Counted from the first letter of the stretch, positions 17,176 through 26,189 are shown. The stretch: 45,913 nt of DNA from Clostridiales bacterium (GCA_021204045.1 JAJQAA010000038.1:1-45913), one strand, 5' to 3'. The notes: generated by a model from the sequence alone, not told the origin. Program-made: numbers and translations.

Positions 17176-17684
17176 TAATCTATCTCCTCCTTTTCGTACA
17201 CAATTTCATCTTTTGAGAAGACATCTTCTAGTGTGCATACCACCGTTTGGAAGAGCAAAAGAGCTATCCCCACCGGAATTGCCGCATAAATAGTTGCAGC
17301 GGAAATAGGCAACGCATCTGCTTTCTGTGGAGCTGTTACGCCGATTGCCCTTATCCCCCATATAATAAGCAAAATCAGCACAATCGATGTTAAAATAGTC
17401 AAAACTACATTCATAATTTTTTTCGTTTTTTCACCAAAGCGGTCGATAATAAACGTAATCGTGATCTGACTCCTGCTCTTTGTAGCCAATGGGGCTCCAA
17501 GAAATGTAGCCCAAATGAAAGCATATCTACACGCTCCATCTGCCCAGGATAATGTATAAGCCGGGAACAAATTTCTGAGAATAACCTGTAACAGCATAAT
17601 TACAAAAAACATTACCATCAACATAGCACTAATGCAACGAAGAACAGCATCCAATTTGTTACTAATTTTAACAAGAGTCTTCAT
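17175..17684 (-). CDS. dctQ: TRAP transporter small permease (DctQ)
   Basis: 169-residue DctQ-type protein with four membrane helices (for example MLMVMFFVIMLLQVILRN, then YAFIWATFLGAPLA). The LSWADGACRYAFIW and KSRSQITITF motifs between helices 1 and 3 are typical of the family. It docks with DctM in the inner membrane. It lies 47 bases downstream of dctP. Confidence 0.92.
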   Translation of the reverse strand: MKTLVKISNKLDAVLRCISAMLMVMFFVIMLLQVILRNLFPAYTLSWADGACRYAFIWATFLGAPLATKSRSQITITFIIDRFGEKTKKIMNVVLTILTSIVLILLIIWGIRAIGVTAPQKADALPISAATIYAAIPVGIALLLFQTVVCTLEDVFSKDEIVYEKEEID

Positions 17685-17731
17685 AACCTCACTTCCTTTC
17701 CATTCATTACACGGGAGACAATATCCCTTGA

Positions 17732-18823
17732 TCAGTCAAAATAAGATAGAAATTCGGCATATTTATCCTCGTATTTCGGCCATACAGTTTCTTTGCATGT
17801 GGTTTTCATTTCTTCCATTGCATCCTCACTCAAATCTGTGACTTCACAACCCCCCTCTGCCAATAGCTGACGATATTTAGCCTCTTCTTCTTCTGCCTGC
17901 TGCATAATCCTCTGACAAGCCTCTGTTGTAACATCCGTGTATACTTTCTGATATTCTTCAGGAAGCGCATCCCAAGCAGCCCCACTCACATAATAACCAG
18001 AAAATGTAGCAATATGATTCGTTACCGTAATATATTTTTGGAACTCATAAAAACCATCATTGTAGATGAAATCCAAAGGATTTTCTTCCGCATCAATAGT
18101 TCCCTGCTGTAAAGAAACAAGCACTTCGGAAGCAGCCATAGGAACAGGATAAGCACCAAGCGCATTAAATGTGTCAATATACACATCATTTTGCTGTACA
18201 CGAACTTTTAGCCCGGCCATATCCGCCATTGTATTAACCGGTCGTACATTATTAGAAAAACTACGCAATCCAGGACAGTAGAACGCCAATGGATGCAGCC
18301 CTATAGCTTCAATAGCATCACTTAACAACTTGCGAGCATCAGCAAAATTTTCTCCAAAACACAAATCATTAGCCTCTTCCCAATTAGATACCAGATAAGG
18401 AAGACTGACAACATTACAATAATCAACAAAATTGGAAAGCGTACCATAAGAACCTTGTCCTGCTTCTATTGAACCAGCAGTTAAAGCTTCAATACATTCA
18501 CGATCACTATACAATACTGCATCCGTATAAACTTCAATCGTAAACTTTCCACCTGTCCGTGCTGAAACCTCCTCTGCTATCCAGTTTGCCATCTGACCAA
18601 CAACCGTTCCACTAGTCGTCTGCGTAGAAAATCTCCATTTAACATCCTCAAGGTTAGAAAAATCTCCGGTTGTCGTACCAGAATCAGATTCATTTGCAGC
18701 TTCTGTCCCCACAGCAGCTGCAGAAGTGGAAGATTCCACCGATTTACTTCCGCATGCACTCAAACTGCCTAATGCAAAAACTCCACACACACACGCCATC
18801 ATCTTGATAATTTTTTTCCTCAT
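17732..18823 (-). CDS. dctP: TRAP transporter substrate-binding lipoprotein (DctP)
   Basis: 363-residue extracytoplasmic solute receptor. The N-terminus MRKKIIKMMACVCGVF...LGSLSACGS has a lipobox (LSAC) with a Ser/Thr-rich spacer (to about residue 55), so it is membrane-anchored outside the cell. The DctP core shows GGKFTIEVYTDAVLYSDREC, GLRSFSNNVRPV, the Arg-containing MAGLKVRVQQNDVY (the residue that normally binds the substrate carboxylate) and QQGTIDAEENPLDF. It delivers an organic acid to DctQM. It is the first gene of the leftward operon and has a strong promoter upstream. Confidence 0.94.
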   Translation of the reverse strand: MRKKIIKMMACVCGVFALGSLSACGSKSVESSTSAAAVGTEAANESDSGTTTGDFSNLEDVKWRFSTQTTSGTVVGQMANWIAEEVSARTGGKFTIEVYTDAVLYSDRECIEALTAGSIEAGQGSYGTLSNFVDYCNVVSLPYLVSNWEEANDLCFGENFADARKLLSDAIEAIGLHPLAFYCPGLRSFSNNVRPVNTMADMAGLKVRVQQNDVYIDTFNALGAYPVPMAASEVLVSLQQGTIDAEENPLDFIYNDGFYEFQKYITVTNHIATFSGYYVSGAAWDALPEEYQKVYTDVTTEACQRIMQQAEEEEAKYRQLLAEGGCEVTDLSEDAMEEMKTTCKETVWPKYEDKYAEFLSYFD

Positions 18824-19029
18824 AATCTTTACCTTTTCCTTCTCATTAATTGATTTGTTAATATCAACTGTTTCAACCGCAATAACCTAACCTAATCTTA
18901 TTGTGTTTGCATACACACAACTTCCCTGCTCATCCCACCTTTCTCACTGTTTTGATTACTGTGTATAACCTCTGTTCATCGTTTATTTTTACAAATATCG
19001 TCTTTAATTTTTTCTTGTTTTGTTGCTTT

Positions 19030-19058
19030 AGCATAATATATTTACAAATATTTGTCAA
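19030..19058 (-). promoter_or_regulatory. dctP operon promoter with palindrome in the spacer
   Basis: On the minus strand TTGACA (19058-19053), 17-bp spacer, TATGCT (19035-19030). The perfect palindrome ACAAATATTTGT (19044-19055) occupies the spacer and the edge of the -35, an ideal operator position for a repressor. Confidence 0.6.
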
Positions 19059-19102
19059 TAGTTTTAGTGAAAATTATTCACCGAATTTTTTCTATTAAAC
19101 TA

Positions 19103-19129
19103 TTGACAATTTTTTTTGTAAATTATAGT
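19103..19129 (+). promoter_or_regulatory. Probable promoter of the P-type ATPase gene
   Basis: TTGACA at 19103-19108, 15-bp spacer, TATAGT at 19124-19129. The spacer is shorter than the usual 17 bp and contains a T run and a TTTGTAAA half-site. The ATPase start codon is 67 bases downstream. Confidence 0.4.
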
Positions 19130-19195
19130 GGTCATAAACATAAAAACATAGCAATTTGAAAACCACACACACTCCCAAATAATAAGGAGGATCAG

Positions 19196-21832
19196 ATGAA
19201 ACGTTATTATTTTGAAGAAACAAAAAATGTTTTAAGAGATTTGCATTCTAATGAATCTGGTATCAGCGAAAAAGAGGCGATAATACGGCTGGAAGCTAAT
19301 GGTAAGAACCTTCTAGATACAGCAGAGGAAAAATCCCTGATCATTCGCTTTCTAGAACAAATGGCGGATCCCATGATTCTTATTCTGATCGCAGCAGCTG
19401 CCATCAGCGGCATACTGGCAATTGTAGAAAATGACAGCTTTGCTGATGTCATCATTATTATCGCGGTCGTTATTGTGAACGCCGTATTGGGTGTTTACCA
19501 GGAAAGTAAAGCAGAAAAAGCGATCGAAGCACTACAAAAAATGTCTGCCGCTACATCCCGAGTACTCCGTGACGGTAAGATTCGAACCATCCACAGCGAA
19601 GACCTGGTAGTGGGCGATGTCATTCTCCTGGATGCCGGGGACGCCGTGCCTGCAGACGCCCGTATTTTGGAAAGTGTCAGTCTGAAAGTAGAAGAGTCCG
19701 CGTTAACCGGAGAATCTGTTCCCGTTACCAAATTTATTGATATCATTTGCTTAGCCGAAGGAGAGAAAAACATTTCCCTTGGCGACCGCAAAAATATGCT
19801 ATACATGGGCAGTACAGTTGTATATGGCAGAGGAAAAGCGGTCGTAACAGCAATCGGTATGGATACTGAAATGGGGAAAATTGCTGATGCCATCGCGCAG
19901 ACCGAGGAAGGGTTAACACCTTTGCAGATTAAATTGAACCAACTTTCGAAGATACTGACTTGGCTGGTTCTCGGTATTTGTGTTGCTGTATTTGCCATTC
20001 AAATTATCAGGGCAGGCAGTCTGAATTTTGATCTAATACTGAATTCTTTTATGATTGCAGTTTCTCTTGCAGTCGCCGCCATCCCAGAAGGGCTTGTGGC
20101 AGTTGTCACAGTCGTCCTTTCCATTGGTGTTACCAATATGTCAAAACGAAATGCTATCATCCGTCGTCTGACTGCAGTAGAGACGTTAGGCTGCGCCCAG
20201 GTCATTTGTTCGGATAAAACTGGTACACTGACACAAAACAAAATGACAGTCGTGGATACATTCGGTGAAGATACTCTGAAACTAGCATCAGCCATGACCC
20301 TTTGCACCGACGCAGAATTAGATGATGATGGACAAGTAACTGGTGAACCGACAGAAGCCGCGTTGGTAGTCTGGGCCAACGAACTCGGGCTCGCCAAGCC
20401 CGCATTAAAAGAACAATATGTACGTTGCGGAGAAGCTCCTTTTGATTCTAATCGCAAAATGATGTCCACAGTACACAGAACACAGGACAGCATAATCCAG
20501 TTTACTAAAGGCGCGGTCGATATGGTGATCGAAAAATGCATCTATTGTCGAAAGAATGGACAGCTTGTCCAAATGACAGAGCATGATAAAAAAAATATTC
20601 TTTCTGCAAACAAAGAAATGGCAAACCGAGCGCTCAGAGTCTTAGCATGTGCGGAAAGAATATGGGAAGAAACGCCGTTGGATTATGAACCGAATACATT
20701 GGAGCAACAGCTTTGTTTTATCGGGCTCTGCGGTATGATTGATCCAGTTCGACCGGAGGTAAAAGCAGCCATCAATGAATGCCGTCAGGCCGGTATCCGT
20801 CCGATCATGATTACTGGTGACCACATTGACACGGCAACAGCGATCGCGAACGAGTTAGACATCATCACAGAAGGAACTTATGCAGTAACTGGTTCCGATC
20901 TGGCGAATATGGATGATAAATCCTTTACCAAAGAATTTCAGAACATCAGCGTGTATGCTCGTGTTCAACCGGAACAGAAAACGCGCATCGTCAATGCCTG
21001 GAAGGATTCCGGATATGTGACGGCAATGACTGGTGACGGTGTGAATGACGCTCCCTCAATCAAAGCAGCAGATATCGGAATTGGTATGGGAATAAATGGA
21101 ACTGATGTGACGAAAAATGTAGCAGATATGATTCTGGCAGATGACAATTTTGCAACTATCGTCGGTGCCGTAGAGGAAGGAAGACGCATTTATGACAACA
21201 TCCGCAAAGCAATTCAATTCCTCCTCGGCTCTAATATAAGTGAGGTACTAAGTATCTTCTTTGCAACGCTGATGGGCTTTACCATCTTAAAACCAGTACA
21301 TTTGCTCTGGATCAATCTTGTAACTGACTGTTTTCCAGCACTTGCGCTCGGTATTGAAAAGGCAGAACCTGATATCATGAACCGCAAACCTCGCGATGCA
21401 AAAGCGGGCATCTTCGCTGATGGCATGGGCCTTGACGTCTTGTATCAGGGACTCGTTGTGACAATACTGGTTCTTGCATCCTATTTTATTGGTCATTTCA
21501 TGGAGAGCGGAACATGGGCAATCACGGACAGCGCAGATGGAACTACTATGGCTTTTCTAACTATGTCCATGGCAGAAATTTTTCATAGTCTGAATATGCG
21601 TTCCCAACGCCAGAGTATTTTCCGACTCGGCTCCCAAAACATATGGCTTCTTCTAGCGGCCGCAGTTTCCCTTGTTGCTACCACTGTGGTCTGTGAAGTT
21701 CCCACAATTGCTAAGGCCTTCGAGTTTACTAGTGTGGAATTTATAGAATATATCACCGCAATTCTTCTGGGTGTACTGGTTATTCCGATTGTCGAACTGG
21801 TAAAACTAATTCAGCGCCATTGCAATAAATAG
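19196..21832 (+). CDS. Cation-translocating P-type ATPase (Ca2+-type, P2A-like)
   Basis: 878-residue P-type ATPase. In order: cation-ATPase N-terminal region, TM1-2, actuator domain with ALTGESVPVTK, TM3-4 with AAIPEGLVAVVT (the PEGL ion-binding motif; the family more often has PEGLPAVVT), phosphorylation site SDKTGTLTQNKMTV, nucleotide-binding KGAVDMVIEKC, hinge MITGDHIDTA and MTGDGVNDAPSIKAADIGI, then TM5-10. The overall layout matches SERCA/PMCA-type Ca2+ exporters such as YloB, although ion specificity cannot be proven. No N-terminal heavy-metal domain is present. Strong AAGGAGG precedes the ATG. It is divergent from the dctP operon and upstream of a TetR gene. Confidence 0.92.
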   Translation: MKRYYFEETKNVLRDLHSNESGISEKEAIIRLEANGKNLLDTAEEKSLIIRFLEQMADPMILILIAAAAISGILAIVENDSFADVIIIIAVVIVNAVLGVYQESKAEKAIEALQKMSAATSRVLRDGKIRTIHSEDLVVGDVILLDAGDAVPADARILESVSLKVEESALTGESVPVTKFIDIICLAEGEKNISLGDRKNMLYMGSTVVYGRGKAVVTAIGMDTEMGKIADAIAQTEEGLTPLQIKLNQLSKILTWLVLGICVAVFAIQIIRAGSLNFDLILNSFMIAVSLAVAAIPEGLVAVVTVVLSIGVTNMSKRNAIIRRLTAVETLGCAQVICSDKTGTLTQNKMTVVDTFGEDTLKLASAMTLCTDAELDDDGQVTGEPTEAALVVWANELGLAKPALKEQYVRCGEAPFDSNRKMMSTVHRTQDSIIQFTKGAVDMVIEKCIYCRKNGQLVQMTEHDKKNILSANKEMANRALRVLACAERIWEETPLDYEPNTLEQQLCFIGLCGMIDPVRPEVKAAINECRQAGIRPIMITGDHIDTATAIANELDIITEGTYAVTGSDLANMDDKSFTKEFQNISVYARVQPEQKTRIVNAWKDSGYVTAMTGDGVNDAPSIKAADIGIGMGINGTDVTKNVADMILADDNFATIVGAVEEGRRIYDNIRKAIQFLLGSNISEVLSIFFATLMGFTILKPVHLLWINLVTDCFPALALGIEKAEPDIMNRKPRDAKAGIFADGMGLDVLYQGLVVTILVLASYFIGHFMESGTWAITDSADGTTMAFLTMSMAEIFHSLNMRSQRQSIFRLGSQNIWLLLAAAVSLVATTVVCEVPTIAKAFEFTSVEFIEYITAILLGVLVIPIVELVKLIQRHCNK

Positions 21833-22005
21833 TATTGTCCCCTACCATGACCTGTACTGCTTTGCATGGTAAGAGTACGTAATGGATAAAAAATTTATTG
21901 TATAATCCTTGAAGGATTGATTTTAAAGTCAGCTTACGATAAAATATTATAAATTGAAAAAACTTTTTTAAATTTTTCAAAAAAATGGATGAGAGGAAGA
22001 ATATT

Positions 22006-22623
22006 TTGACAAGCAGACAAGTTCAATCAGAAGAAACAAAACAGAAAATTTTTCTTGCGACCATGCGATTACTGGAAAATCGCGATGCGGATGACATAAA
22101 AATTACAGATATCATAAAAGAAGCACAGGTTTCCGTTGGATCATTTTACAATCATTATTCTTCAAAAAACGATGTTTTCGCTGAAAGCTATCAATTAGAA
22201 GATAAATATTTTGAAGAAGAGGTTGAGCCTGCGCTCATACAAGATGATGTACGCGAACGACTTCTCTTCTTTTTTAATCGATATGCTTTTTATAACAGTG
22301 AAATCGCCAGTATTGGAAAACTCCGTTACGTTCTCAGCTGCAATTGTATCCATGTCGAACGCCCTTATGAAACTGGAACTCTGGGTGTACTACAACGAGT
22401 CATCCAATGGGGAATAAACAATGGTCAACTTCAGGTTGATGAAAATTCGGTCCATATGGTGCATTTTATGATGGTTTCCGCGCGTGGTCTGATTGACAAC
22501 TGGTATACACGTAACAAGATATTTAATCTTCAAGATGAAATGAAAAGTTTTGTGCAAAAATTCATCCGCCTTTTTTGCACAGAAAGCGATTCTGTAAACA
22601 TTACCCCTCCCCACACACAGTGA
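22006..22623 (+). CDS. TetR/AcrR-family transcriptional regulator
   Basis: About 205 residues. The N-terminal helix-turn-helix is clear: KQKIFLATMRLLEN, then IKITDIIKEAQVSVGSFYNH and YSSKNDVFAESY. The remaining ~150 residues would form the ligand-binding dimer domain. I prefer TTG at 22006 because GAGAGGA lies 8-14 bases upstream; the in-frame ATG at 21985 has only A/T-rich sequence before it. It lies between the ATPase (170 bases upstream) and the MATE gene, and could control either. The final codons (His-Thr-Gln-stop) fall within a 74-bp repeat that recurs at 24686. Confidence 0.85.
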   Translation: MTSRQVQSEETKQKIFLATMRLLENRDADDIKITDIIKEAQVSVGSFYNHYSSKNDVFAESYQLEDKYFEEEVEPALIQDDVRERLLFFFNRYAFYNSEIASIGKLRYVLSCNCIHVERPYETGTLGVLQRVIQWGINNGQLQVDENSVHMVHFMMVSARGLIDNWYTRNKIFNLQDEMKSFVQKFIRLFCTESDSVNITPPHTQ

Positions 22624-22687
22624 TAACGTTAAATAAAAATGCCCCCGTATGAAAGGCAGAAAATATGCCTTTTCATACGGAGGCTAC
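22614..22687 (+). repeat. 74-bp direct repeat, copy A (contains a hairpin)
   Basis: Starts CACACAGTGATAACGTTAAA, overlaps the end of the TetR gene, and continues through a hairpin. It matches copy B at 24686-24759 throughout, with scattered and compensatory differences in the stem. The two copies flank the MATE gene. Confidence 0.75.
22645..22680 (+). terminator. Stem-loop terminator after the TetR gene
   Basis: CCGTATGAAAGGCA pairs with TGCCTTTTCATACGG, loop about 7 bases. On the plus strand it lies 22 bases after the TetR stop but is followed by few T. On the minus strand it is followed by GGGGGCATTTTTATTT, so it may work in both directions. Confidence 0.6.
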
Positions 22688-23096
22688 TTTCTTATCTGGC
22701 AATCCATATAATGATTCGAACAACCAAAAGTAGTAGTCACCTTTATCTATATGACCTTTAACTCTTTTGATTTGTTAACTGAAAGAAAAATGATTTTTAG
22801 ACATAAGGAAATATTATTTTGTCCTTGTATTCATAATATGCTCTCCTGGTTGCCGCGTCACAGAATTACTGCCATTCGATTCTGAAATCCTTTGGATGAG
22901 GTATGAATTTAGTACCTGTAAAGTATCCTGACAGGAAATGCTAAGATCTTTTTAAAGTCTGATTGAAAGGCGTAAGGGCTGAGATTCGTTATCCTCGGCA
23001 TTATTTCATTCCTCTTGCCAAATAACCGTACATCCACATGCGAACACTCTGTTTATGGGATACGAAATAATACCACATCAAGAAAGGATGATCAAA
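22688..23096. other. Non-coding leader before the MATE gene
   Basis: About 410 bases without a recognisable gene. Small inverted repeats (for example AGGTAtgaatttagTACCT near 22898) might indicate a structured leader, but I recognise no riboswitch class. The ribosome site AAGAAAGG lies at 23080-23087. Confidence 0.35.
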
Positions 23097-24449
23097 ATGA
23101 AAGAGAAGGATATGCATTTGCGCAATGAACAAATGCTCAATGACCCAATAGAGCAGATCATCCCAAGGCTTGCGGGACCAACAATTATATCAATGCTGAT
23201 TACTGCTATCTATAATATGGCAGATACGTTTTTTGTGAGCCAAATCGGTACATCCGCTTCCGGGGCAGTCGGGATCATTTTCTCAGTGATGACACTAATT
23301 CAGGCATTTGCATTTATGATCGGAGTAGGAGCGGGCAGTAATATTTCCCGTCTGCTTGGGAAAGGTGAGAAAGAAGAAGCAAAGAAATACGCATCGATTG
23401 CCTGGTTTACCGGATTTGGAGTTGGCCTCATGTTATCACTGATTGGCATAACCCTTATGGAGCCCATAGTCATGCTGTTCGGATCAACAGAAACGATCGC
23501 TCCTTATGCTGTAAACTATGCCCGATACATTTTTCTGGCGGCACCTTTTATGATATGCTCGTTGGTTATGAACAACCTGCTTCGCTTCCAGGGGCTGCCG
23601 GTTTATTCTATGATTGGAATTATTACAGGTGGCATTTTAAACTTACTCCTAGATCCACTACTCATTTTCGGTGCCAAAATGGGTACGATGGGAGCTGGAA
23701 TTGCGACCGGTTTTTCCCAGTTCGTAAGCTTTTGCATTCTCCTGTTTATGTGCAACACACACACAAACGTAATCCACATCATTCTTCGAAACTTCAAACC
23801 ATCCAAACAAATATACGGGGCTATTCTATACACAGGTGCACCTTCTCTTGCCAGGCAAGGAATTGCCAGCATTGCAATCGTAATGCTAAATTCAATCGCC
23901 GGAACTTACAGTGACGCAACAGTCGCAGCGATGTCGATTGTCTCGCACTTCACAATGTTTATCAATTCCGTTATTGTCGGATTCGGGCAAGGTTTCCAGC
24001 CGGTCTGCGCGTTTAATTTCGGTGCAAAAAGATATGATCGCGTTAAACAGTCATTCTGGTTCTGCGTGAAGGTTATGACGGTAACTCTGCTAATACTATG
24101 TAGCATTTCCCTGCTGTTTTCCTCCAATATCATTGTGATCTTCCGTCGGAATGATGCAGAGGTCATCGCGATTGGCACATTTGCAATGCGTGCACAACTC
24201 ATCACCATGCCGCTCTGGGGATATGACATCATATGCAACATGTTTTCCCAATCTATTGGTTACGGCATCCGTTCTTCCATCATATCCTGCGCAAGACAAG
24301 GACTTTTCCTGATCCCTGCTTTGGCCATCCTTCCACGTTTCTTTGGACTGCGTGGGCTGCAACTCTCTCAGCCAGTTTCCGATATACTCGCATTTATATT
24401 GGCGTATGTACTAACAAGCGGAATTTTAAAACAGCTTGACAAGAAATGA
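23097..24449 (+). CDS. MATE-family multidrug/cation antiporter
   Basis: About 450 residues with 12 predicted membrane helices in two homologous halves. Family features: LNDPIEQIIPRLAGPTIISM at the N-terminus, YNMADTFFVSQIGTSASGAV in helix 1-2, GAGSNISRLLGKGEKEEAKK in the first loop, and GFGQGFQPVCAFNFGAKRYDR in the second half. MATE proteins exchange drugs or organic cations for Na+ or H+ at the cytoplasmic membrane. I place the start at ATG 23097, with AAAGG nine bases upstream; an in-frame ATG at 23055 lacks such a site. The neighbouring TetR gene could be its regulator. Confidence 0.93.
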   Translation: MKEKDMHLRNEQMLNDPIEQIIPRLAGPTIISMLITAIYNMADTFFVSQIGTSASGAVGIIFSVMTLIQAFAFMIGVGAGSNISRLLGKGEKEEAKKYASIAWFTGFGVGLMLSLIGITLMEPIVMLFGSTETIAPYAVNYARYIFLAAPFMICSLVMNNLLRFQGLPVYSMIGIITGGILNLLLDPLLIFGAKMGTMGAGIATGFSQFVSFCILLFMCNTHTNVIHIILRNFKPSKQIYGAILYTGAPSLARQGIASIAIVMLNSIAGTYSDATVAAMSIVSHFTMFINSVIVGFGQGFQPVCAFNFGAKRYDRVKQSFWFCVKVMTVTLLILCSISLLFSSNIIVIFRRNDAEVIAIGTFAMRAQLITMPLWGYDIICNMFSQSIGYGIRSSIISCARQGLFLIPALAILPRFFGLRGLQLSQPVSDILAFILAYVLTSGILKQLDKK

Positions 24450-24531
24450 AGATGCGGAATCAAATAATGAGACAACTAGAAATTCATCCATATGATACAA
24501 CAAAAAAGCAATAGAGAAAACCACTCAGCTA

Positions 24532-24645
24532 CTATTTAAAATTAAAAGATTTAAGCAAATCTTCAATCCCGAACCGGTAAGAATAGACTTTAATCACCCG
24601 ATTCGGATCCATGGAAAAAATTGAAATGCCATTGGATTCAAGTCT
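24532..24645 (-). pseudogene. Possible C-terminal transposase remnant
   Basis: A 37-codon open stretch on the minus strand ends in VIKVYSYRFGIEDLLKSF, similar to the YSYRFKIE-type C-terminal motif of IS4-like DDE transposases (recalled from the family, not searched). It has no start codon and upstream frames are closed. If real it is an old insertion scar between the MATE gene and the hydrogenase cluster. Confidence 0.25.
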
Positions 24646-24685
24646 TTAAATTTCTATATCTGTTGGTAGTTTTCGAACGGTTTGC

Positions 24686-24759
24686 CACACAGTGATAATG
24701 TTAAATAAAAATCCCCTCGTATAAAAGACAGAAAATCTGTTTTTCATACGAGGTACTAC
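24686..24759 (+). repeat. 74-bp direct repeat, copy B (contains a hairpin)
   Basis: Counterpart of 22614-22687, beginning CACACAGTGATAATGTTAAA. It is located immediately downstream of the leftward hydrogenase gene. Stem differences from copy A are largely compensatory. Confidence 0.75.
24715..24753 (-). terminator. Terminator of the leftward HydS-like operon
   Basis: Minus strand: CCTCGTATGAAAAACAGA pairs with TCTGTCTTTTATACGAGG, then GGATTTTTATTT. It is placed 24 bases after the stop codon of the hydrogenase gene ending at 24777. Confidence 0.75.
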
Positions 24760-24776
24760 CTTTTCCTTTCATCTCC

Positions 24777-26189
24777 TTAATTTTTTTCTTCCTCTTGCCC
24801 TCGCCTTTCCTTATCATCCAACTCCGCCATCTCCTCGGAAATTTTCTGAATATAGCTCCGCAGAAGCCGCAGCGTCTCCTCATTGCGGCCATCGTCCGTC
24901 TGCACGTCCCCGGCCAGCGAGGAAACCTCCTTGGCCAGCTTATGCAGATTTTCACGCAGATAATGGATACAGTCGCTCTCGCTCGCCTCGCCGCGCACAA
25001 TATCCTCCGCCAGCGCCTTGCAGGTCGGCGCCCCGCAGGATCCGCAGTCCAGGCCGGGGAATTTGCGGCAGAGCCGCTCCACCTGATTCAGGCGCAGGAA
25101 GCTCTCCATCATATTGTCGCCGAGGCTGAACACCGGCTCATACTGCACATCCGCCGTCCACGGCACAACCTGCTCCGCTTCTTCCTCCTCATCCATATGA
25201 CTGCGCGCCACCGGCATGTATTTGCGAAGGCGCTTGAGCTTGGCTTCGGCCGCGTAAGGATTTTCCACCGTCAGCACGCCGCCGACACAACCGCCGCTGC
25301 AGGCATTTAATTCAACAAATTTCAGATTGGCGAATTTCTCATCCTCCAGATCCTCGAGCACGCGGATCACATTCTCAATGCCGTCCGCCGCCAGGTAATT
25401 CTCCGTAAACAGGCCGCCCGCCTCGCCGCCGCTGCGGCCCCAGCTGATGCCAATTTTTCCGGAAGTGGACAGTTCCTCCGGATCCTCTGCTACTGCTTTC
25501 ATGTGGGAAAGCAGCAGAGGGTAAACATCCTTGATCGCCAGCACATGATCGATCTCGCTCTTTTCCGTACCCAGCGGCGACTTTGCGTAGGTCACCTTCG
25601 ACGGGCAGGGAGAAATAAAGCAGATTCCAATCTCCTCGCGCTTAAATCCGGTCTCCTTCATCGCGCGCTCCGCGGCCAGAATCGCCGCCACCTCGACCGG
25701 CGGCTTGAGCGGCAGAAGATGCGGAATCAGATTCGGGAAACGCACGCGGATCAGACGTACCACGGACGGACAGGCGGTACTGATCAGCGGCAGGTTGTCC
25801 TCATGTCCGCTCAGGTACTCGCGCGTTGCCTCCGAGACCAGCTCCGCTGCGGCACTGACTTCAAAGACCGCGTCAAAGCCCATCAGAACCAGCGCGTTCA
25901 ACACGATATTTACGTCGTCCAGATGATTGAACTGGCTGTACAGAGAAGGCGCCGGAAGCGCTACCGTGTAACGGTACTGCTTCGTCACCTCCAGCTTATC
26001 GTACGTCGCGTGCTTGGCGTGATGCGGGCAGACACGGATACATTCGCCGCAGTCAATACAGAATTTGCCGTTGATCTGCGCCTTGCCGCCGCGCACCCGG
26101 ATCGCCTGTGTCGGGCATCGTTTGATACAGTTGATGCAGCCGGTACACAGTTCCGGGTCAAGCCGGACCGAGTGATAAAATTTATCCAT
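24777..26189 (-). CDS. [FeFe]-hydrogenase-like iron-sulfur protein (putative sensory/accessory type)
   Basis: About 470 residues from ATG 26189, chosen because GGAGGTGA lies 6 bases upstream. Order: two [4Fe-4S] ferredoxin motifs (CTGCINCIKRCP, CIDCGECIRVCP; residues 15-54), hydrogenase core with H-cluster motifs STACPSVV (about 137-144), ISPCPSKV (about 192-199) and NACSGGCVGG (about 297-306), then a further Fe-S region LDCGSCGAPTCKAL (near 390) and a charged helical tail. The L1 motif has one Cys: the residue equivalent to the proton-transfer Cys is Ala, as in some sensory hydrogenases. It therefore probably senses H2 or redox state or has low activity (inference). It is the third gene of the DRTGG-ATPase operon. 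Confidence 0.85.
   Translation of the reverse strand: MDKFYHSVRLDPELCTGCINCIKRCPTQAIRVRGGKAQINGKFCIDCGECIRVCPHHAKHATYDKLEVTKQYRYTVALPAPSLYSQFNHLDDVNIVLNALVLMGFDAVFEVSAAAELVSEATREYLSGHEDNLPLISTACPSVVRLIRVRFPNLIPHLLPLKPPVEVAAILAAERAMKETGFKREEIGICFISPCPSKVTYAKSPLGTEKSEIDHVLAIKDVYPLLLSHMKAVAEDPEELSTSGKIGISWGRSGGEAGGLFTENYLAADGIENVIRVLEDLEDEKFANLKFVELNACSGGCVGGVLTVENPYAAEAKLKRLRKYMPVARSHMDEEEEAEQVVPWTADVQYEPVFSLGDNMMESFLRLNQVERLCRKFPGLDCGSCGAPTCKALAEDIVRGEASESDCIHYLRENLHKLAKEVSSLAGDVQTDDGRNEETLRLLRSYIQKISEEMAELDDKERRGQEEEKN

Larger units (their letters stand above)
18824..19195. other. Divergent intergenic region between dctP and the P-type ATPase
   Basis: 372 AT-rich bases with no ORF of note. 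It holds the leftward dctP promoter (19030-19058), the rightward ATPase promoter (19103-19129) and three TTTACAAA/TTTGTAAA-type half-sites at about 18988, 19041 and 19116. Confidence 0.6.

Noticed and set aside
21843-21871. Terminator after the P-type ATPase (TACCATG/CATGGTA)
   Set aside because: The stem is short, the loop is long and no T run follows, so it is not a convincing terminator.
22688-23096. Riboswitch ahead of the MATE gene
   Set aside because: A long leader and small hairpins exist, but I could not match the conserved core of any riboswitch class known for MATE genes.
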